64,000 nucleotides of DNA from Nitrospira sp. UBA6493 (GCA_002435325.1 DJMJ01000042.1:1-64000); one strand, 5' to 3'. Positions 16,060 to 26,525 are shown, counted from the first letter of the stretch. Made by a program: numbers and translations. The notes: generated by a model not told the origin, from the letters alone.

Positions 16060-18408
16060 ATGCACAGACAGAAACATCTCGGAAGGTGGCTAGTGGTTCT
16101 GCTAACGGCGATCGGAGCAACACTGGCTCACGATCAAGTTGCTTCGGCCGGCAACGCAAACGAACCCGCCCGTCTGGCGCTGCGGTATGCAGAAGCCATG
16201 GCAGCAGGCCGAATCGACGACTGGGCTCGCCTCGACTTAGGCTGTCTTAGCCGTGTACGGGCTGAAAAGGCCGTTTCGCCGGAGACCCGGTCGCGGATCG
16301 CACATACCTGCTATGAAGACACTCTGACTGCCCATCGTGATTTGGTCGGGGACAAGTCCGAGCCCGGTATTCTCGGCCCTAATGCGCGTGGGCAAGGCTT
16401 CGGCCTGATTGCCAACACGCATCGCCATGCAGGGCTCTGGAAGACCTACCCTCCAGCCATTTTTCTCTCGCCTGCCGTGGTTCGATCTAACCTCAAGACG
16501 CCTCCGACGGTCAAACTGCTCACGGCTTCACCGGCGAAACCGATTGAAATCGCCCAGGGATCCGGCACATCGGTCACCGTCAGCGGAACCCTGGTCGAGC
16601 TTTCCATTACCTATCCGGATCCCTTGACTGCTCCGTTGGCACTGGCACCCGGTGAAGTCTGGTGGGCCAGCGGATCTTCCCGACATTACAAGCCGGTGCA
16701 CAGTGTCGTAATCCGGCTGGTCGTCGCCGGCAATCTGCGCCGATTCGGCTATGCAGAGAACTACGCTGTGATCAATGAGGCCCTCCCCGATGCACCGCAT
16801 ATTCTCGCCACATACTACGGCATGAACGCAATCGACGAATCCCTTCAGCCGGCCATCAGAGGGCACTTCGTTCTGGGTTCAGCGCGCTGGTGGACCCGCG
16901 CCCTGACAGGCGAACGATATAACGCATGGCTCAAACAGGCTGAATTAACAGCGGACCAGCGGGAGAAACGGGCGCTCTTCGCCTCCCTTCTGCTCATCGA
17001 CCCGGCCGATCCTCAGGTCAACGGCCAGCTAGGCACGCTCGAATTTGAAGCGTTCCTCCGCGAAGGGTTGGCCAAAGCAGGGATCGGCGCACGGGACGAC
17101 ACCATGAAACGGCAGGTAGCTGAGTTGTACTGGAATCTGCAGGCGCAAACGTGGCGTCAAGAACTGACCGACGTCGCCGTCGGACATTCCCCCGCAGCAG
17201 AGGCCTTCTATGCCGCCTTGAGAGGGCTCGATGCGGCGGTGGGAGCCGGGAGCGCGTCACCGGAATTGCAACGCCAACTGGGAGTGCTCCATCGATGGAA
17301 TAATAATGTCGAAGAGGCCCTCGCGCTCCATGAATCGCTCTTGCGCGCTACCGGAGCAGAAGACCTGCCCCTGCGCAGTCGACTGCTCTCGGACTTAGCC
17401 TGGGATCGTATTCAATGGGTGAGCTGGGATCGCCGCTACGATCATCCCTGGCTGCAACAGGCACAGAACGAAGCGAGCCAGGCGATGGACCTCGCCCGCA
17501 CCCCTATCGAGCGGTTGATGGCAGCCCAGGCTCTCCTTCTCGGCGAGGCCTTGTCTTCTACACGAACACCCGAGGGTCTGCAAACACGTCTCCGTGCGGT
17601 GAAGGACAACCACGAGCACTTGGCCAGCGTGACCGGCTTGTGGCCCTATCTCGTCGGAAATGACATGATCAAAGCCTTGGTGCCGGATGGCCAGCGCGTC
17701 ACTTTGCCAACGACCGCGCGCGCGTCGGATGTGCTTAATGTCGAAGTCCATGCCAAACCGCCGCACCAAGATATCGTGTGGCAGTGGAACTTCGAGCAGG
17801 ATGTTCCTGAAACCGTTCCCTCGGGATTCATCGCGATGAGTACGCCCGGATCGGATCCCTCCGCCTGGCGCGTGCTCCCGGACGGCGAGCTCCCGACACC
17901 AGGTAAACTGGTCATTCAGGACCGCCCTTGCGGAACGGATGAGTGCGCCCATCTCCTGGTAGCCGATCACATCCGCACCACCTACCCAGATGCCACCGTG
18001 CAGGTGCAAGATCTGTCGGCGGATGGCGGGGGCGAAGCCGGAATCGCGCTGGCCGTGCTCGACAACCGGAACTTCTATGCCGTCACGCTAAATCCCTCCA
18101 CGGGCACACTGACCACGCGGCGCGTGGCCAGCGGCCGCACGACCGTGCTAGGAAAAGTCGCGGTCAAACTCACCCAGCGCCCCTGGCACAGCCTGCGGGT
18201 TCAACGGATCAACTTTCTTCACCTGGACCGAGGCCGTCTCAGTGTATTCGTCGATGGCGCCCAAGTCGCCGCAGTGGCGGACGAGTGGATCACCAAGGAA
18301 GGATCGATCGGGCTGATTACCTTCGGCCGGACTACGGCACAGTTTGACGGGCTCCACCTGCTCGACCTGGTGTCGAATCAGACGCTGTCCAGTCCCGCAG
18401 CTTACTGA
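16060..18408 (+). CDS. Large exported protein with C-terminal concanavalin-like domain
   Basis: Encodes 782 residues. A signal peptide ([16 protein letters not shown]) precedes a long, helix-rich middle part with TPR-like pairs. The last 190 residues resemble the jelly-roll of LamG/3-keto-disaccharide hydrolase-like (DUF1080) domains: a D-x-x-A-x-V-Q-V-Q-D-L strand, N-F-Y-A-V-T-L, W-H-S-L-R-V-Q and G-x-I-G-L-I-T-F. A role in binding extracellular glycans or proteins is possible. AAGGAAGGAG precedes the ATG. It ends the set behind the sigma-54-like promoter. Confidence 0.7.
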   Translation: MHRQKHLGRWLVVLLTAIGATLAHDQVASAGNANEPARLALRYAEAMAAGRIDDWARLDLGCLSRVRAEKAVSPETRSRIAHTCYEDTLTAHRDLVGDKSEPGILGPNARGQGFGLIANTHRHAGLWKTYPPAIFLSPAVVRSNLKTPPTVKLLTASPAKPIEIAQGSGTSVTVSGTLVELSITYPDPLTAPLALAPGEVWWASGSSRHYKPVHSVVIRLVVAGNLRRFGYAENYAVINEALPDAPHILATYYGMNAIDESLQPAIRGHFVLGSARWWTRALTGERYNAWLKQAELTADQREKRALFASLLLIDPADPQVNGQLGTLEFEAFLREGLAKAGIGARDDTMKRQVAELYWNLQAQTWRQELTDVAVGHSPAAEAFYAALRGLDAAVGAGSASPELQRQLGVLHRWNNNVEEALALHESLLRATGAEDLPLRSRLLSDLAWDRIQWVSWDRRYDHPWLQQAQNEASQAMDLARTPIERLMAAQALLLGEALSSTRTPEGLQTRLRAVKDNHEHLASVTGLWPYLVGNDMIKALVPDGQRVTLPTTARASDVLNVEVHAKPPHQDIVWQWNFEQDVPETVPSGFIAMSTPGSDPSAWRVLPDGELPTPGKLVIQDRPCGTDECAHLLVADHIRTTYPDATVQVQDLSADGGGEAGIALAVLDNRNFYAVTLNPSTGTLTTRRVASGRTTVLGKVAVKLTQRPWHSLRVQRINFLHLDRGRLSVFVDGAQVAAVADEWITKEGSIGLITFGRTTAQFDGLHLLDLVSNQTLSSPAAY

Positions 18409-18436
18409 ACAGGCCCTGTGTGGCCGAAGGATTTTC

Positions 18437-18970
18437 ATGCAGCATCTTCGCGCCCTCGAAGACCAACGCGTGTATATTCTGCGCGAAGCCTATAAACACT
18501 TCGACAAGCTCGCCATGCTTTGGTCGATAGGCAAGAACTCGACCGTGCTGCTCTGGCTCGCGCGGAAATCCTTCTTCGGCCAGGTGCCCTTCCCGCTTGT
18601 CCATATCAATACGGGTTACGAGATGCCCGAATTGATCGACTATCGCGACCGGCTCTGCCGTGAGTGGACACTCGACCTAGTGGTCGGCCTGAATGCCGGC
18701 GCGCTGGCCGCCGGCATGGGCCCCGACCAGGGCCGCGTCACCTGCTGCACGGCCATGAAAATCGAGGCGCTCAAGCAAACCATCGCCCAGCACAAGTGAA
18801 CCGCCGTGATTCTCGGCATCCGCGCCGATGAGGAAGGCACCAGAGCCAAGGAGCGCTACTTCTCGCTCTCCAACTTCCCTGATCCCACAATCTGGAGCTT
18901 TTTGGCGTACGACGGAATGCGATGGCTGCAGCCGCGTGCGGGCATGCACGAGCGTGTGCCTGCGCACTGA
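18437..18970 (+). pseudogene. cysD: Broken cysD (sulfate adenylyltransferase small subunit)
   Basis: Residues 1-120 match CysD well: [27 protein letters not shown], then C-C-T-A-M-K. A TGA at 18797-18799 interrupts the frame; the same frame resumes with V-I-L-G-I-R-A-D-E-E-G-T-R-A-K-E-R-Y-F-S and then loses similarity before the TGA at 18968. The PP-loop S-I-G-K-D-S-T reads S-I-G-K-N-S-T, losing an active-site Asp. At least half the gene is missing. It is a remnant of sulfate-assimilation DNA next to dabA. Confidence 0.85.
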
Positions 18971-19127
18971 CACTTCAGTCTGTCCACCTATCGCGTCGGA
19001 TCGTTCAACGAGGCTGAAACTCGGATTTTTTTATTTTCGAGGCAGTTACGCTGCACGACAGACGGGAAAGCTTATCGCGGCCTTCTTCTTGCTCTATATT
19101 GGCAGATACAAGGGAGTCGTGAATCGC

Positions 19128-22100
19128 ATGCCCAAGATAAACGACAGGCCGATGTCCTACACCGACGCGCAACGGATGGAGCTGCGCTCCCACGTCAACC
19201 TTGCGGGGGAAGTGGTGGCGCGTCTCTGGCCAATGCGGACCTTCATTTCAAGAAACCCGCTGCAGGGGTTTGAGCGGTTTAGCTTCGACGAGGCCATAAC
19301 CCGAGGCAAACAGCTTTTCGGTGGGCGGGGATATCTATCCTGCGACGCCTACCGTGAAGCCTTCCGAAGCGGACGCATTCACCAACAGCTTGTGGACAAC
19401 GTCTTGCGGCCGTTAGCCCAGGAGCACCACATCGTGTTCGGCAAACGCCGACTTTCCCATCTGGACGTGCTTCGCGCGGCGATGGTGCATGGCGTGCAGC
19501 AACCGCCGTCCTCCTTAGCCCGCTCCGCGTCAGCCGGATCTGGAACTCCGAGAGGCGACACCACATCGCTTGCACAGCTGGTGGAGTGGCTCACGCCACT
19601 CCTGGACTCCGATGACTGGGATAAGAGTGAGAGTCTGCGTTTGCAGGAGCCGGACTCGTGGCCCTATCGGGAAACGATGGCCACCTGGTGCGATCGGACC
19701 CTGGGAACCGACATCGAGGACTCCATCAACCGCCAAATGACCAAGTGGTGCGCCGTCTTCTGCGACGAAGGGGAAGCCACATGGTCGTTGCCGGGCCGGG
19801 CCAGCACTTTCTTCCGCGCCTGGAAGGCCGCCACACAGCACGATCTGGGACTGTCCCTGCTTGGGATCGAAGGGGCACCGGAGAAAATCAGAGCCTTATC
19901 TGACCAGCCGGAAGATGCCCTTCTCGAATCGCTTGAGCGGCTGCACGTTCCTGCAGTGGCACGGGAAGACTATCTCGCATGCCATCTGGCGGCGCTGCCG
20001 GGATGGGCGGGATTCATCAAGTGGCGCGCGGAGCAAACGGCGCATCCCTGGCAGGAAGCGTACCCCATCGACTTGGTCAAATATCTCGCCGTGCGGCTGT
20101 TCTATGAACGGGAATTGGTGGCGGTCGCCTGCCGGAACATCTTGAACTGCGCCGGGGATGTCGAGACGGTTCAACGGTATGGACGGCGGTTTCCCCACGC
20201 AATCTGGTTCCGCCGCACTCTCCTGAGCGGAAGGCTCCCAAAGACAGCGGCATCGGACGCCGCGCGGCTCCAGCGATGGTGGTGCAGGCCGGAGGCCCAA
20301 GCCTGGGAGAATCTTGCGCGTCAATGGTACGACCAGCACTGGCTCGCCTGCCGCCAGGAGTCTCTTACCGGCAGCGCCAAGACCTTGTTGCGGCTGGCCG
20401 ACGTGTTCAACATCCGTCCGGAACTGATCGCCTCGACCGCGCCGGACGCGCTTCACACGCTGCTGAAATGGCTTCGTGCGTTTCCCGAACGGCTACAGGA
20501 ATCCCAATGGCTCGAGGCTTATGAACACGCGCACCAGGACACGATTCTTCGACAGCTGACGCTGCGCGCGCCCAGTGGCCTCGACCGAACGGAACAGGAG
20601 CGGAAACCTGTGCGCCCACTCGCGCAATTCGCCTTTTGCATCGACGTGCGATCTGAAATCTTTCGCCGGCATCTGGAACAACGCGGGGGCTATGAGACCT
20701 TCGGATTTGCCGGGTTCTTCGGTTTGCCTGTAGCCTATCGAGCATTGGGCGAGGACTACACGACAGACCTCTGCCCCGTGCTCCTCAAACCGAAACATCT
20801 CATGCGAGAGGTCCCTAGGACATATCAGGGCACAGCCGCGCTTCGGCGCAAATCTCATAAAGAGATGGCCAAGGCTGGACATGAGTTATTACAGGATCTC
20901 AAACACAATGTGGTCACCCCATACGTCATGGTGGAAGCCATCGGATGGTTCTTCGGGCTGCCACTGCTTGGAAAAACATTGTGCCCTCGTTGGTATCATC
21001 GCCTGGCAGCCTGGCTGAAACAGACGTTCATTCCGGCGGTAGCAACCACGTTGACGGTGGATAAGCTCCCGACCAATGAAGCTGAGGAAATGGTCGCGGC
21101 CGAGCAACGAATGCAGATTGCCCGGTGGCTGCACACCCGATTTCAACTTCAGGGCAAGCGGCTGACCGCCGACTGTCTCGAAGGCATCCGGCGCCAGTCA
21201 CTGAGAGAAGTCCAAGAGGCGGAGACAATGCGGGGGCCCATCGGACATCTCCTGAACCTGACATTAATTGAGGAAGCGCACTTAATCGAGGAACTCCGTC
21301 GCGACTCCCGGATCACGCCACGAGGCACGGCAGCGCGCCTTGCCCGCATCACGCAGACCGGTTTTACCCTCAATGAACAGGCGTACTACGTGGAGACCTC
21401 GCTACGGCTTATGGGCCTGACCGAGTCGTGGTCGCGCCTCATCATCCTCTGCGGCCATGGCAGCAGCTCGCAAAACAACCCCTACGAATCAGCGCTGGAC
21501 TGCGGGGCCTGCGGAGGGAGCCATGGAATGCCGAACGCCCGCGCCTTCGCCATGATCGCCAACAGGCCGATGGTCCGTGAGCTGCTGGCGAAGCGAGGGC
21601 TGACCATTCCCCCAGACACCCATTTTCTTGCAGCCCTGCACGATACAACGACAGATCACGTTCGCATTGCTGATCTTGAGGATGTCCCATCGACGCATCG
21701 CAAGGAACTGGCCCGGGTACTGGAAGACCTTCATGAAACTGGGGCCATGGCAGCAGCCGAGCGAGGGTGCGCACTGGAGGCCATATCCCCCCAATACAAC
21801 CGCCGCACTTCGCTGCAGACCGTGCAACTCCGCAGTATGGATTGGGCCCAAGTCCGTCCCGAGTGGGGGCTGGCGAGAAACAGCCTGTTCATAATCGGGA
21901 GCCGCCGCCTGACACAGGGGATCGATCTCGCAGGACGGTCCTTTCTACACTCCTACGATCATCGGCCCGACACGGACGGAAAACTGCTGGAGATCATAAT
22001 GACCGCCCCGTTGATCGTCGCCCAGTGGATCAACATGGAGTACTACTTCTCGACGGTGGATCCCGAGATCTATGGCAGCGGCAGCAAGGTCTATCACAAT

Positions 22101-22424
22101 GTGACCGGCCGCATTGGGGTCATGACAGGGGCACAAAGCGACCTTCGGATGGGCTTGCCCGTGCAGACCGTCATGAACGGCACTCGGCTATACCACGAAC
22201 CGATGCGCCTGACGGCCATTATCGAAGCTCCACGGGATCTGATTTTGGCCATCATCAGTCGACAACCATTGTTGCAAGGGTTATTTCATAACCGATGGCT
22301 CAACCTGATTGCGCATGAACCGGCAGACAATCGGCATTACCGTTACGACGGAGCAAATCGGTGGGTCGCGATCTTGAGGGAGGCCACCGACAAGGGGGAA
22401 CCCACCACCATTGGGCCGGTCTGA
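19128..22424 (+). CDS. dabA: DabA-type carbonic-anhydrase subunit of inorganic-carbon uptake (DUF2309), complete
   Basis: Encodes 1098 residues, full family length. The zinc site expected for this beta-carbonic-anhydrase-like fold is intact: Cys and Asp in F-C-I-D-V-R-S-E near residue 505, His in C-G-H-G-S-S near 775 and Cys in D-C-G-A-C-G-G-S-H near 795. DabA hydrates CO2 at the inner membrane with DabB. The start at 19128 has GGGAG upstream; the frame stays open to 18828 only because it runs out of phase over the cysD remnant. No dabB adjoins it, so its partner may be the dabB-like gene at 8300. Confidence 0.92.
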   Translation: MPKINDRPMSYTDAQRMELRSHVNLAGEVVARLWPMRTFISRNPLQGFERFSFDEAITRGKQLFGGRGYLSCDAYREAFRSGRIHQQLVDNVLRPLAQEHHIVFGKRRLSHLDVLRAAMVHGVQQPPSSLARSASAGSGTPRGDTTSLAQLVEWLTPLLDSDDWDKSESLRLQEPDSWPYRETMATWCDRTLGTDIEDSINRQMTKWCAVFCDEGEATWSLPGRASTFFRAWKAATQHDLGLSLLGIEGAPEKIRALSDQPEDALLESLERLHVPAVAREDYLACHLAALPGWAGFIKWRAEQTAHPWQEAYPIDLVKYLAVRLFYERELVAVACRNILNCAGDVETVQRYGRRFPHAIWFRRTLLSGRLPKTAASDAARLQRWWCRPEAQAWENLARQWYDQHWLACRQESLTGSAKTLLRLADVFNIRPELIASTAPDALHTLLKWLRAFPERLQESQWLEAYEHAHQDTILRQLTLRAPSGLDRTEQERKPVRPLAQFAFCIDVRSEIFRRHLEQRGGYETFGFAGFFGLPVAYRALGEDYTTDLCPVLLKPKHLMREVPRTYQGTAALRRKSHKEMAKAGHELLQDLKHNVVTPYVMVEAIGWFFGLPLLGKTLCPRWYHRLAAWLKQTFIPAVATTLTVDKLPTNEAEEMVAAEQRMQIARWLHTRFQLQGKRLTADCLEGIRRQSLREVQEAETMRGPIGHLLNLTLIEEAHLIEELRRDSRITPRGTAARLARITQTGFTLNEQAYYVETSLRLMGLTESWSRLIILCGHGSSSQNNPYESALDCGACGGSHGMPNARAFAMIANRPMVRELLAKRGLTIPPDTHFLAALHDTTTDHVRIADLEDVPSTHRKELARVLEDLHETGAMAAAERGCALEAISPQYNRRTSLQTVQLRSMDWAQVRPEWGLARNSLFIIGSRRLTQGIDLAGRSFLHSYDHRPDTDGKLLEIIMTAPLIVAQWINMEYYFSTVDPEIYGSGSKVYHNVTGRIGVMTGAQSDLRMGLPVQTVMNGTRLYHEPMRLTAIIEAPRDLILAIISRQPLLQGLFHNRWLNLIAHEPADNRHYRYDGANRWVAILREATDKGEPTTIGPV

Positions 22425-22655
22425 ACACCATAACAACAGGTTGTTGTGCGTATACCCGAGAGCGATATGCCGGACAGTAAATCAAACCCGCTCCCCATTC
22501 ACCGGGCAACCAAAAGGGGCGCGGCACAAGGATTCGTCGTGGTGACAGGGTGCATGGAGTTGGGAAGTTATTGCCGGCCCCTTGCATGCTTGAACACGTT
22601 ACGGGTTGTTGCATAACCATGTCCAGCACTGACAACCGTGTGAAGAAGGAGAGCT
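22425..22655. other. Intergenic region with repeated TTGTTG motifs
   Basis: Between dabA and the DUF2934 gene, ACAACAGGTTGTTGT near 22434 forms a short inverted repeat, and GGTTGTTG recurs near 22606. This may be a transcript end or operator. No gene is supported. Confidence 0.3.
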
Positions 22656-22877
22656 ATGATAAATCGCTGGAGAATGGCCTCCGATCTCGTTGCAAATCGG
22701 ACAAACCCGGCTATGCCCATCTTCATACAGACATACTCAGGTGAGGTTGGGGAACGGATTGAACGGGAGGCCTATGAACTCTATGAACGACGAGGCCGAC
22801 AGGATGGTTTCAAGTTAGATCACGGGCTCAACGCGGAAGCAATGGCCCGCAAGGAGATGGATGCAACCCTCGAATGA
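22656..22877 (+). CDS. Small DUF2934 protein
   Basis: Encodes 73 residues. The centre (E-R-I-E-R-E-A-Y-E-L-Y-E-R-R-G-R-Q-D-G, then a short Leu/Asp stretch and a K-E-M-D tail) is the DUF2934 signature, a short helical domain common as stand-alone small proteins. Function unknown. GGAGAGC lies just before the ATG at 22656; the homologous core starts near residue 30, so a later start is possible. It overlaps folC by 17 bases, suggesting coupling. Confidence 0.65.
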   Translation: MINRWRMASDLVANRTNPAMPIFIQTYSGEVGERIEREAYELYERRGRQDGFKLDHGLNAEAMARKEMDATLE

Positions 22878-24282
22878 GCAGCTGTCCGGAGCACTGACAA
22901 AACCATTCCGGTCGTTGGCCGAGGTACAGGCCCTGCTGGATAGCCGACTCAACTATGAGGCTGACCGGCAGATCCCCGCTGAACGGGTCTTCACACTCGA
23001 CCGAATGATCCGTTGCGTCGAGGCACTGGGGAGACCGGATCGGGCGTTCCGGACCATTCATGTGACGGGGACCAAGGGGAAAGGCAGTGTGAGCCGGATG
23101 CTGGCAGCCTTGTTACGAGCAACCGGGCTGCGTGTCGGCCTCTACACCAGTCCGCACCTCGAGCGGCTGGGCGAACGGATCGATGTGAATGGTACGCCGA
23201 TCAGTGAGCAGACCTTCGTGGAAGCCTTCAATGAGCTTCAGCCGTTCCTTGCGGACACAGGAAAAGAGCTGACCTACTTCGAGTTGCTCACGGCTACCGC
23301 CTTCTGCGCGTTTCGGGCCGAGCACGTCGACTGGGCCGTCATCGAAGTCGGAATCGGAGGCCGCCTCGACGCGACCAACGTAATTCTCCCGGAAGCCTGC
23401 GTCATCACCACCGTCGACTTCGACCATATGGATTTGCTGGGGGAGACTTTGGAACAGATCGCCTTCGAAAAGGCCGGCATCATCAAACCAAAGGTGCCGG
23501 TGGTGGCCGGCGCGATGAAGGAGAGCGCGCAGGCGGTGATCCTCGCGCGCGCAGACCAACTCGACGCACCGGTGTGCCTGATGGGCCATGATTATCTGCT
23601 GGGGCATGATTACGAGGTAAGCGGGTTTGTGCGGACCGGATACCGAGGCACCTGCTCGATTCGTGTGCATCAGACCATCTGGAAACATATCACGCTCAAC
23701 TGCCCGGCGGCCTTCATGGCGACGAACGCGGCGCATGCGATGGCGGCGTTCCAGACGTTGTGTCAGCGGGGACGACTTCCGGCACTGACGGAAGACCAAG
23801 TCCGCCGGACACTGGAGACCGTTATCCTCCCCGCCTGTTGCGAGGTGTTTCCAGGCCGCCCGACGGTCGTGATCGACGGATCGCACAATGCCATGGCGGC
23901 GGCTAGCCTGTCGGTGATCGTACGCACTCTCTTCGAAGAGCGGGATCGGATTCTCATCGTGGGAATCCCGCGGGATAAAGAGGTGGAACAACTGATCGAT
24001 CATTTTGCCGACTGTGGTGCCCGACGCGTGATCTTCACACGTTATCCAGGAATACGTGCAACCGCACCGGAGGAATTGGCAGCGCTCTGGCAACGACGGA
24101 GCGCGACGCCGACGGAGGTGATCATCAAGCCGGAGCAGGCCGTTGCACGAGCGCTGACCATCGCGGGAGGAGACGGCGTCGTGGTGGTGACCGGTTCGAT
24201 TCATCTGGCGGGAATCCTCCGGCCACTGATCCGCGCGAGACACCACAGGATAAACCCCAATGAGACAGTACTGAGAAAATAG
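22861..24282 (+). CDS. folC: Folylpolyglutamate/dihydrofolate synthase-like Mur ligase
   Basis: Encodes 473 residues. The ATP loop G-T-K-G-K-G-S-V-S-R-M near residue 65, Y-T-S-P-H-L near 95, the G-I-G-G-R-L-D-A-T-N-V block near 170 and D-G-S-H-N-A near 340 are the FolC set. It adds glutamate to dihydropteroate or folate in the cytoplasm. AAGGAG sits four bases before the ATG at 22861. Location inside the island suggests a second or relocated copy; accD and the other usual folC neighbours are absent. Confidence 0.88.
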   Translation: MQPSNEQLSGALTKPFRSLAEVQALLDSRLNYEADRQIPAERVFTLDRMIRCVEALGRPDRAFRTIHVTGTKGKGSVSRMLAALLRATGLRVGLYTSPHLERLGERIDVNGTPISEQTFVEAFNELQPFLADTGKELTYFELLTATAFCAFRAEHVDWAVIEVGIGGRLDATNVILPEACVITTVDFDHMDLLGETLEQIAFEKAGIIKPKVPVVAGAMKESAQAVILARADQLDAPVCLMGHDYLLGHDYEVSGFVRTGYRGTCSIRVHQTIWKHITLNCPAAFMATNAAHAMAAFQTLCQRGRLPALTEDQVRRTLETVILPACCEVFPGRPTVVIDGSHNAMAAASLSVIVRTLFEERDRILIVGIPRDKEVEQLIDHFADCGARRVIFTRYPGIRATAPEELAALWQRRSATPTEVIIKPEQAVARALTIAGGDGVVVVTGSIHLAGILRPLIRARHHRINPNETVLRK

Positions 24283-24284
24283 AC

Positions 24285-24707
24285 ATGACAATACCGCAGC
24301 ATAGCACCTCAGCCCGTACCTGGAGGCACACCCAACGGGTTCTTATTGTGGATGGCGATCCAAGCGGGCGAGAGGGACTCAACGCCTTCTTTAAAGACCG
24401 TCAGTGGGACGTCCTGGAAGCCTCCTCAGGCCGGGAAGCGCTGGACATCTTGGATCATCACGGAGTCGACGTGGTGCTTTTGGACACCGCTGCGCAGGGA
24501 GTAGACGGCCCCGAAATACTCAGGGCTCTACGGCAGCATGCTCGAGACCTGCCGGTCGTGATCATGGGCAGACTGATGACACCGGAATTGCGGCGTGTGT
24601 GGCGTAGCCGGGGTGCCATGGACTGCCTGGTCAAGCCGATCGAGTCCCAGACCCTGTCGGCCTTGCTTGGTGCGCTTACGCCGCCCTCAGGATTTGCAGA
24701 TAGTTGA
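24285..24707 (+). CDS. Receiver-only response regulator, degenerate switch
   Basis: Encodes 140 residues, a single CheY-like domain with no output part. The acidic patch is V-D-G-D rather than D-D; the acceptor Asp is in V-V-L-L-D-T near residue 66; the switch Ser/Thr is replaced (V-V-I-M-G-R); the Lys is kept in L-V-K-P-I. It begins two bases after folC. A paralogue at 28535 shares the odd L-R-R helix after the switch, so both belong to one family in this region. Confidence 0.78.
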   Translation: MTIPQHSTSARTWRHTQRVLIVDGDPSGREGLNAFFKDRQWDVLEASSGREALDILDHHGVDVVLLDTAAQGVDGPEILRALRQHARDLPVVIMGRLMTPELRRVWRSRGAMDCLVKPIESQTLSALLGALTPPSGFADS

Positions 24708-24755
24708 ACGCCGGAGAAACAAATGGGTGCTAACCGGACAGAGGAGGAGAACGAG

Positions 24756-26525
24756 ATGCGTTGCCCGATGCAAGACTATCGAACAGTATCTGTGAGTCGA
24801 CCGATGAGACTGCTTCAGAGAATGCGGGGGATGATGGTGCTAGTCAGTGCGCTCGGGCTTATTGACGCCTCTCAGGGAGTTGACGCTTCCGCTCAACAAA
24901 TCGTACTGCAACCGGATCATGCGACGCCCGGCGCGACGGTCGTGTTGAGCGGCAAGGGTCTTGGGGGGTTTCAGTCCGTCCAGTTCAATAAGGTAACCTT
25001 TGCCGGTCTGCCCGCATTGATTCAGCGCTGGGAGTCCGATCTGGTCGAGGTCAAGGTGCCGAGGAAAGCGGCGACCGGACCGGTCGAGGTCTTTGTCGGT
25101 AAGAAAAAGCTAGCAGCCGGCACGTTTACAGTCGTAGCTCCGAAGATTGCGGGAATTACGCCGACGGAAGCGGAGCGCGGAACCGTGCTCACGATTACAG
25201 GTCAATATTTCGGCGTCACGGCCGGCTCCCGCGATCCCAACACCATGTTTGGAGTGAACGATGTGGTGATCGGCGGCGTCGTGGTACGGCCCAAGCGGTG
25301 GAAGGACGATACGATCGAAGTCCAAATCCCGGCCAATGCGGCGTCCGGAGAAGTGATGGTTCGGCTGGCGTCCTCCGACCCTCTGCCGGACGGGTCCTGC
25401 TGCGCGCCGGTGGAATATGTGACGAGTAATGCCGTGCCGGTGACGTTGATCCCCAGCGTGCGTGTCGATCCAATGAGCGGCCCGGCCGGGACCAAAGTGG
25501 TGTTGTTTGGGCAAGGGTTCGGAGCCGCGAAGGGTGCGGACGATGCCGTGTTGATTGGCAGCAACCTGGCAACCGTCGCGCAATGGAAAGATGATGTCAT
25601 CGTGGTGCACGTTCCGCTTGGCGCGTCGACAGGCCCGTTGGTACTCAAGGCTCAAGGCCGGCAACGGTCGCTTGGGGAATTTACGGTTTATACGCCAAGA
25701 GCGGCTTCGCTCACGCCCGCGAGCGCGCCGATCGGAACACTCTTGAAGATTCATGGCGCGCATTTCGGATTCTACTCGGAAAGCGGGGCCACTCCCTATA
25801 ATTTCATGGATTTCAATACGGGCGAGAATCGGGTCGAGATCGGCGGGGTTCCCGCGCCGATCTACCGTTGGCATGACGACCGAATTGATGTCTGGGTGCC
25901 GTACAGTGCGAAGAGTGGCTCCGTGAAGATTTATCGGAGTGCTGGGAGGCCGAAGGCGGATGGCTCGTGTTGTGGGGAGCAGGGCGAGGTGGTCACCGAC
26001 GCCGGGGAGTTCACCGTGGTGACCCCGACGATCGAGTCCTACTATCCGAAGGCAGCCGGGTTGGACGCACTAGTAACAATTAAAGGCAAAGGGTTCGGGA
26101 CGTTCCTGAAGACAGCGGAACATACTGGGCTGAATTTAAGCCAGAAAGCATATAAGCGGCGGCTGGATGTGGAGATCAATGAGCCGGAGCCGAGCGGGAC
26201 AGTGGTGTCCAATGTGTCGCGCACGGAAGTCCTCTTTAACGGCGCGGCGGCACTGGTGCAGTCATGGACCGATACCGAGATTGTCGTAAAAGTGCCGCAT
26301 CGCAATCTGTATGGAATCGGCAAACGCGGAGCCTTCTATGACGATCTATCCACGGGGCCGCTCGTAGTTCGCCGAGGATCATGGGACGTATTGCCCGATC
26401 GGACCTGTTGCTCACCGACCCGGTGGGCAACGGCCGAAGCTGGAGAGTTTACCATTGAGGCAAAGGGCTTACCCGATGATGGCTATTGGAACAATAACCG
26501 CCCGGACGCGAGCACGAATCAATAA
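24756..26525 (+). CDS. Exported multi-TIG/IPT repeat protein with CC motifs
   Basis: Encodes 589 residues. A signal-like N-terminus ends near residue 45 (hydrophobic M-M-V-L-V-S-A-L-G-L). Five IPT/TIG immunoglobulin-like repeats follow, each starting P-x-x-G-x-x-V-x-I-x-G-x-x-F-G and ending in a W-x-D-D/E-x-I-x-V-x-V-P strand. Three repeats end with a D-G-S-C-C or D-R-T-C-C motif, adjacent Cys pairs that are unusual in TIG domains. GAGGAGG supports the ATG at 24756 over 24723. A surface or periplasmic scaffold role is likely. Confidence 0.8.
   Translation: MRCPMQDYRTVSVSRPMRLLQRMRGMMVLVSALGLIDASQGVDASAQQIVLQPDHATPGATVVLSGKGLGGFQSVQFNKVTFAGLPALIQRWESDLVEVKVPRKAATGPVEVFVGKKKLAAGTFTVVAPKIAGITPTEAERGTVLTITGQYFGVTAGSRDPNTMFGVNDVVIGGVVVRPKRWKDDTIEVQIPANAASGEVMVRLASSDPLPDGSCCAPVEYVTSNAVPVTLIPSVRVDPMSGPAGTKVVLFGQGFGAAKGADDAVLIGSNLATVAQWKDDVIVVHVPLGASTGPLVLKAQGRQRSLGEFTVYTPRAASLTPASAPIGTLLKIHGAHFGFYSESGATPYNFMDFNTGENRVEIGGVPAPIYRWHDDRIDVWVPYSAKSGSVKIYRSAGRPKADGSCCGEQGEVVTDAGEFTVVTPTIESYYPKAAGLDALVTIKGKGFGTFLKTAEHTGLNLSQKAYKRRLDVEINEPEPSGTVVSNVSRTEVLFNGAAALVQSWTDTEIVVKVPHRNLYGIGKRGAFYDDLSTGPLVVRRGSWDVLPDRTCCSPTRWATAEAGEFTIEAKGLPDDGYWNNNRPDASTNQ

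Noticed and set aside
18828..19127. 100-codon upstream extension of dabA
   Set aside because: It runs out of phase across the cysD remnant, and DabA homology starts only after 19128.
22434..22620. Possible transposon end from the TTGTTG repeats
   Set aside because: Too short and imperfect, with no transposase nearby.
23113..24291. 392-codon open frame opposite folC
   Set aside because: Antisense shadow: folC on the other strand has all catalytic motifs, while this product has none.
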